Shown: positions 5,290-9,583 of the stretch, piece after piece
How the letters are laid out: each line of letters starts with the position of its first letter
How positions within the stretch are numbered: the first letter of the stretch is position 1
Assembly: GCA_022704885.1 (NCBI GenBank)
Contig: JAKJFO010000150.1
Span: 1 to 9,583, forward strand
Source: Candidatus Rifleibacteriota bacterium
GTDB lineage: Bacteria; Riflebacteria; Ozemobacteria; Ozemobacterales; Ozemobacteraceae
DNA length: 9,583 nucleotides
Direction: 5' to 3'
The notes under the pieces: model-generated
What the model saw: only the letters and a program-made list of their open reading frames with translations
Told to the model about the DNA's origin: nothing
Databases searched by the model: none
Program-made: the position numbers and the translations under genes

Positions 5290-8200
5290 ATGAAGATACT
5301 CGAACTGCGTTTCAAGAACCTCAATTCCTTGCAGGGCGAATGGAAAATCAATTTCATGGCACCCGAATACCTTGCTGACGGTATTTTTGCGATGACCGGG
5401 CCGACCGGCGCCGGCAAATCAACAATTCTCGATGCGATATGTCTTGCTCTCTACGGCCGGACTCCGCGCCTCAAAACCATCAGCCAGAGTACAAACGAAA
5501 TCATGTCGCGTCAGACCGGCGAATGCTTTGCCGAAGTGCTCTTTGCTTGCCAGAGTGGCCGTTACCGCTGCCACTGGAGCCAACACCGCGCCCGCCGCAA
5601 CTCTGAAGGCAATCTTGCCGATTCTTCGCACGAGATTTCTGATGCAGAAAGCGGCAAGGTGCTAGAATCGCAAAAGAAAAAGGTTCTCACACTGGTCGAA
5701 GACAAAACCGGCATGAATTTCGAACGCTTCACCCGTTCGGTTTTGCTGGCACAGGGTGACTTTGCCGTGTTCCTGCAGTCGAACGCAAGCGAACGCGCAC
5801 CTATTCTTGAACAGATCACCGGCACCGACATTTACAGCAAGATCTCGGCAAAGGTTTTCGAACGCCACAGCGAAGAGAACAACAAACTCGAACAGCTCAA
5901 CGCAGCGGTTTCCGGCATTACTTTCATGAGCGAAGAAGAGGAAAACCAGACCAGCGAACTTCTCGCTGAAAATCAAAACAGCAGCAGCCAGCTGGCTGCC
6001 AGCAACGCCGAGAATAACAGAGCTCTACAGTGGCTGACCACCATCGACTCACTGCGTCAGGAAACCGAAAAACTTAACGGCGAAGCAGCTGCTGCCGATC
6101 AACAGATAGAGGCATTCCAGGAAACCCGCGGCAGACTCAAACGGGCCGAGCAGGCGGCAGAACTAGACGGTGACTATGCTGCGCTGACCATCACCCGGCA
6201 GCAGCAGAAATCTGAGCAAGACCAGCTGAAAACTTGCGAAAAAGGTCTCCCCGGGCTCGAAAAAGCTCTTAGCGAAACCGCCGACCAGCTGAAAAACTGC
6301 GAGCTGGCTGCTGCCGCCAGCAAGGCTGCCAGACAGGCAGAAGCGCCGCTGCTGCTGCAGACGCGAGCCCTGGATCTCAGGGCCGATCAACTTCAGAAAT
6401 CGGTCAAAGAATCTGAAGGCGAAATCAAAAAGATCGAAAAACATCTTACTGCGAATCGCGAGAACCTTGCCGCTGCCGAAAAAATCAGCAGCGCCGCCCA
6501 GGCTGAACTGACTGCCATAAACGACTGGCTTTCAGCCAATGCCGGCGACGAAAAGCTGATCAGCGAATTTTCGGCGATTTCTGCGCAGGTAACCAGTCTC
6601 GACGCCTTTTTAACCGATCTGGCAGCAGCTGAAAGTGCTGTTAAAGAAGCTGAAAAGCTGACTAAAAAGCTGACCAGAAACTGCCAGACCCACGAAAAAG
6701 AGCTGCAGGCAGCAAATAAGCAATACGAAGACGCAAAGATAGAGACCGCAAAAATCGCAGAAAAGCTGCAGAAGCTTCTCGAAGGGCTTCAGCTCAGCGA
6801 ATACGTCGCCAGGCGCGAAGCTCTGCTCGAAAAAAAGTTCCTGCTCGAAAAAATCGCCAACCTCGAAGAAGAGCGGCAACAGCTGCAGGACGGTCACCCC
6901 TGCCCGCTCTGCGGCGCGACCGAGCACCCCTATGCCGCCGGCAATGTTCCCGCCGTCAAAGAATCTGACAAAGAAATCAAACGGCTTGCCAAACTTATAA
7001 AAAGCGCAGAAGCCCTCGAAACACAGTTCAGAGAGCTGCGCGAAAGCGAAGTTGCGCTGATGCAGAAACGCAGCGAAGCTGAGGGCAGGCTTACCATCGC
7101 TGCACACGAAAAGGCCTCACACGAAAAGACGGTCGGCCAGCTGACAAAAGACCTCGAAAAAGCCATAAAAAAGGTCGAAATTGCGAAAGCAGGAGTTGTC
7201 AAAAATCTTGGCGAATATGGTATTACCGAGCTTCCCGAGGGTAATGCCGAAGGAATTCTGAGCGCTCTGCGCGGGCGCCTCACCAGGTGGCAGCAGCAGC
7301 AGAACAGCCGCAGTGAAATCGAAAACCGGCTGCACAGGCTGAGTGCCGAGCTGCAGAATTTTGCCGGAATCAGCAAAACTCTCGAAGAATCAGTTGTCGC
7401 GAAGAAAGCTGAGCTGACGGAACGGCAGAAGAACCATGAGCAGCTGCTGGCCGAACGCAGGCAACTTTACGGCGAAAAAACTCCAGACGCCGAGGAAACG
7501 CGGCTGGAAAGCCAGCTCGCCCTTGCCGAAAAAGCGGAGAAACAGGCGCGCGAGCAGCATGAGCAGACCGGCAGCAGACTCAATGAGCTCAGGTCACAGA
7601 TCAGGACTCTTGCAGAAAACATCAACAGAAGAACCAGGGAGCTGGAAAACCTCGAAAAGGGCTTCTTGTTGAACCTTTCCCGCAAAGGCTTCGCTGACGA
7701 AAACGACTTTGCTGCTTGTCGCATACCGCTCGAACAACGTCAGACGCTCAAAAATCAGGCTGATGAACTTGACCGCAGAAAAACCGAAATCGCCGCCCGC
7801 AAGTCTGACCGCGAAAAGGCGCTGGCTGATGAACTCGCGAAAAAAGTAACCGAAAAAGGCCTCGACGAGCTCAAACAGGCCCAATTAGAGCTTGAAGCTG
7901 CGTTGAAATCTCTTGGCGAAGAAATTGGCGCCCTGCGCCAGAAGCTGCTTGACAACCGCAAGGCGAAAGAGCTGATCAAGAGCAAGAAAGCTGCCATCGA
8001 TGCGCAGCGCAGAGAATGCCAGAAATGGAAGCTTCTCAACGACCTGATCGGCTCAAAAGATGGCAACAAATACCGCAAATTCGTTCAGGGCATAACTTTT
8101 GAGATGCTGGTTGCGCTCGCCAACGCGCAGCTGCACGAAATGACCGACCGCTACATTCTGCTGCACGACCGCGAAAACCCGCTTGAGCTCAAGGTAATCG

Positions 8201-8535
8201 ACACCTGGCAGGCCGGCAAAATCCGCTCGACCCAGAATCTCTCAGGCGGCGAAAGCTTCATCGTCAGCCTGGCTCTCGCTCTCGGCCTGTCAAAAATGGC
8301 CAGCAAAAAGGTGCGCATCGACTCACTCTTTCTCGACGAAGGCTTCGGCACCCTCGACGAAAACGCTCTCGAAACCGCCCTCGAAACCCTGGCCGGCCTG
8401 CAGCAGACCGGCAAGCTGATCGGCATCATCTCACACGTTCCCTCATTGAAAGAGCGCATCGCCACCCAGATCAACGTAATACCCGTCGCCGCCGGCCGCA
8501 GCCGCATCGAAGGCCCCGGCATCAGTGCAGTCTGA
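5290..8535 (+). CDS. sbcC: SbcC, SMC-like ATPase subunit of the SbcCD complex
   Basis: A 1081-residue Rad50/SMC-type ATPase, similar in length to E. coli SbcC (1048). Both nucleotide-binding halves are intact: Walker A GPTGAGKST at 37-45, Q-loop Gln155 (LLAQGDF), signature LSGGES at 984-989, Walker B FLDE ending at Glu1017, a D-loop (GTLDE), and switch His1049 (ISHVP). The halves are joined by a long coiled coil (about 190-530 and 550-910) rich in Glu, Lys, Gln, Ala and Leu. The zinc hook CPLC (Cys538 and Cys541) sits almost exactly at the midpoint; it should pair two SbcC molecules through one zinc ion. The segment from about 927 (YRKFVQGITFEMLVALANAQ) is typical of the SbcC C-terminal lobe. 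The ATG is fixed by a GGAGG that overlaps the sbcD stop. The gene ends 2 bp from the convergent EIIA gene. Confidence 0.97.
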   Translation: MKILELRFKNLNSLQGEWKINFMAPEYLADGIFAMTGPTGAGKSTILDAICLALYGRTPRLKTISQSTNEIMSRQTGECFAEVLFACQSGRYRCHWSQHRARRNSEGNLADSSHEISDAESGKVLESQKKKVLTLVEDKTGMNFERFTRSVLLAQGDFAVFLQSNASERAPILEQITGTDIYSKISAKVFERHSEENNKLEQLNAAVSGITFMSEEEENQTSELLAENQNSSSQLAASNAENNRALQWLTTIDSLRQETEKLNGEAAAADQQIEAFQETRGRLKRAEQAAELDGDYAALTITRQQQKSEQDQLKTCEKGLPGLEKALSETADQLKNCELAAAASKAARQAEAPLLLQTRALDLRADQLQKSVKESEGEIKKIEKHLTANRENLAAAEKISSAAQAELTAINDWLSANAGDEKLISEFSAISAQVTSLDAFLTDLAAAESAVKEAEKLTKKLTRNCQTHEKELQAANKQYEDAKIETAKIAEKLQKLLEGLQLSEYVARREALLEKKFLLEKIANLEEERQQLQDGHPCPLCGATEHPYAAGNVPAVKESDKEIKRLAKLIKSAEALETQFRELRESEVALMQKRSEAEGRLTIAAHEKASHEKTVGQLTKDLEKAIKKVEIAKAGVVKNLGEYGITELPEGNAEGILSALRGRLTRWQQQQNSRSEIENRLHRLSAELQNFAGISKTLEESVVAKKAELTERQKNHEQLLAERRQLYGEKTPDAEETRLESQLALAEKAEKQAREQHEQTGSRLNELRSQIRTLAENINRRTRELENLEKGFLLNLSRKGFADENDFAACRIPLEQRQTLKNQADELDRRKTEIAARKSDREKALADELAKKVTEKGLDELKQAQLELEAALKSLGEEIGALRQKLLDNRKAKELIKSKKAAIDAQRRECQKWKLLNDLIGSKDGNKYRKFVQGITFEMLVALANAQLHEMTDRYILLHDRENPLELKVIDTWQAGKIRSTQNLSGGESFIVSLALALGLSKMASKKVRIDSLFLDEGFGTLDENALETALETLAGLQQTGKLIGIISHVPSLKERIATQINVIPVAAGRSRIEGPGISAV

Positions 8536-8537
8536 AT

Positions 8538-8996
8538 TTATCTGTCAAATGAGTCGATCAGATCGTAAACTTCGTCTTGCGAGGTCGCTTTTACGAAGCA
8601 TTCGATCATTTTTTTCTCTCGTAACATGCGGGAAAGGGTTGCCAGAAACTTCAGATGGGAAGAGCCATAAGGAACGAGTATCGTAAAAAACACATTAGCC
8701 GGCATGCAATCAGCAGATTCAAAGTCAATGCCATGACGCGAAATAAATACAGCGACAACCAGGTCTTTTACGGCATGGCACCGGGTATGAGGAATGGCGA
8801 TACGTTTCCCGAAGCCTGTAGACCCCAGCCTCTCTCTTTCAAACAAAGCTTGTGCAACTTCCACAGCCTGATCTTTTTTATCAAAGCAACCGGTATTGGC
8901 AATCAAGCTCGCCATGGCAACAATACTTTGAACTTTGCCAGGTGCTTCAAAATCAAGAAAGATCAATTCTTTCTTAAACGCGTCGACCAGCTTCAT
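8538..8996 (-). CDS. PtsN-type PTS EIIA (EIIA-Ntr/fructose family) domain protein
   Basis: A 152-residue, single-domain cytoplasmic protein. The stretch LGSTGFGKRIAIPHTR contains the conserved phospho-accepting histidine, His70, in the position expected for E. coli PtsN (His73). A second family-typical His occurs in SSHLKFLATLSRM. Such proteins take phosphate from HPr or NPr. Stand-alone copies usually regulate other proteins (potassium transport, stress or nitrogen responses) and do not carry sugar. No PTS permease, HPr, EI or rpoN lies in the window, so a regulatory role is inferred and the partner is unknown. The start ATG overlaps the stop of the upstream gene in an ATGA arrangement (8993-8996), so the two are probably translationally coupled. 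The exact specificity, and hence a gene symbol, cannot be set from sequence alone. Confidence 0.88.
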   Translation of the reverse strand: MKLVDAFKKELIFLDFEAPGKVQSIVAMASLIANTGCFDKKDQAVEVAQALFERERLGSTGFGKRIAIPHTRCHAVKDLVVAVFISRHGIDFESADCMPANVFFTILVPYGSSHLKFLATLSRMLREKKMIECFVKATSQDEVYDLIDSFDR

Positions 8997-9583
8997 TTGA
9001 TAAATATTGTGGTCAGAATACCGGCGTTGCTGATGTCTTCTTCTTCGAGAGTTCTGACCTCATGACCGAAGCAGCGTGTCATGCCGCTGTTGAATACACC
9101 GATAAAGACCCGGTCACCAACTGCTGCTGCGCGGTTGTTGGCAAAATTAGCAAAAACACCCGAAAACCAGGCACCACTGTCATTGTAGTTTATATCCTGC
9201 GAAACCTGGTGACCGTCTGATTTTTTGTATGTTGTCAGATTGCGGCAGACCACCCGATAGGTGTTTGGCAGTATAGCCAGGCCTCGTCGGGAGACGATCT
9301 GGCCGCTGATTCCAAACAAAGGCGTTGATTCTGGATAAGGATTTTCAGGTACAAGTGAAACGAGAAAGTTATTCATGTCGGCACGATCAACGTCATAACC
9401 CCGCTCAAGGGTCTCGTAACCTGGCGCAGTTGCCCGCACAAGAATGTAAGAGTACCTTGGCAGACTGAGAACTTTCGGAAAGCTCGACTTCTGCCAGCTG
9501 CGTGTAGCGAAGTCATACAATTCCAGTTGTGCACCACCGACATCACAGTTGATAACGACCGTCGCCGCCGATAACGCACTTCC
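8993..9583 (-). CDS. PEGA-like surface or periplasmic protein (5' end missing)
   Basis: The minus-strand frame is open to the right edge, so 196 residues of the C-terminal part are visible. Codons upstream of the TTG at 9520 continue without a stop, so that TTG is not the start. The first 70 residues or so, from TVVINCDVGGAQLELYD to RATAPGYETLERGYDV, look like a PEGA-type beta domain, with the VVIN.DVGGAQLEL strand pair and the A.APGYE turn. The rest (from about 80, GISGQIVSRRGLAILPN) resembles an extracellular carboxypeptidase-regulatory or Ig-like beta-sandwich repeat. No transmembrane segment is visible in this part. PEGA domains are commonly found in envelope and surface proteins; the family assignment here is tentative. 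The final codons overlap the EIIA start by four bases, placing both genes in one operon with this gene first. Confidence 0.75.
   Translation of the reverse strand, partial: GSALSAATVVINCDVGGAQLELYDFATRSWQKSSFPKVLSLPRYSYILVRATAPGYETLERGYDVDRADMNNFLVSLVPENPYPESTPLFGISGQIVSRRGLAILPNTYRVVCRNLTTYKKSDGHQVSQDINYNDSGAWFSGVFANFANNRAAAVGDRVFIGVFNSGMTRCFGHEVRTLEEEDISNAGILTTIFIK

Noticed and set aside
6610..7376. Overlapping minus-strand open frames inside sbcC, rich in Phe, Leu and Cys
   Set aside because: They are the complement of Glu/Lys-rich coiled-coil codons (gaa and aag read as ttc and ctt), a typical shadow effect.

Overview
The window reads as chromosomal DNA from a diderm-type bacterium of moderate GC content. 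Supporting signs are a secreted protein with a Sec signal peptide, a PtsN-type PTS EIIA protein, SbcCD, and Shine-Dalgarno-led genes. No ribosomal RNA or universal marker gene is present, so the phylum cannot be fixed. A poorly cultured, deep-branching lineage is my guess only. There is no sign of phage, insertion sequences, CRISPR or tRNA.

Layout from left to right. (1) 2-490, plus strand: the 3' part of a gene whose product has an Asn/Gly/His/Pro/Tyr repeat tract followed by a helical C-terminal domain. It ends at a strong intrinsic terminator (535-564). (2) 591-1616, minus strand: a BLUF blue-light sensor fused to a class III nucleotidyl cyclase, i.e. a photoactivated adenylyl cyclase candidate close in design to Beggiatoa bPAC. 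It has its own sigma70-like promoter. (3) 1794-3569, minus strand: a secreted, mostly helical protein of unknown function, possibly with an alpha/alpha-toroid fold. (4) 3570-4053: a divergent non-coding region of about 480 bp with short dispersed repeats and phased T-tracts. (5) 4054-8535, plus strand: an sbcD-sbcC operon encoding the Mre11/Rad50-like nuclease-ATPase complex. (6) 8538-9583, minus strand: an overlapping pair made of a partial extracytoplasmic PEGA-like protein followed by a PtsN-type EIIA protein, convergent with sbcC at a 2-bp gap.

Functionally, SbcD and SbcC should act together on DNA hairpins and blocked ends. The cyclase should turn blue light into a cAMP signal, but no cAMP receptor or effector lies in the window. 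The EIIA protein is probably regulatory, and its coupling to a PEGA-like surface protein is unexplained. The main discovery candidate is the BLUF-cyclase. All key flavin-pocket, metal-binding and adenine-selecting residues are present, and a well-formed promoter fixes a start codon that makes its N-terminus match bPAC almost residue for residue.
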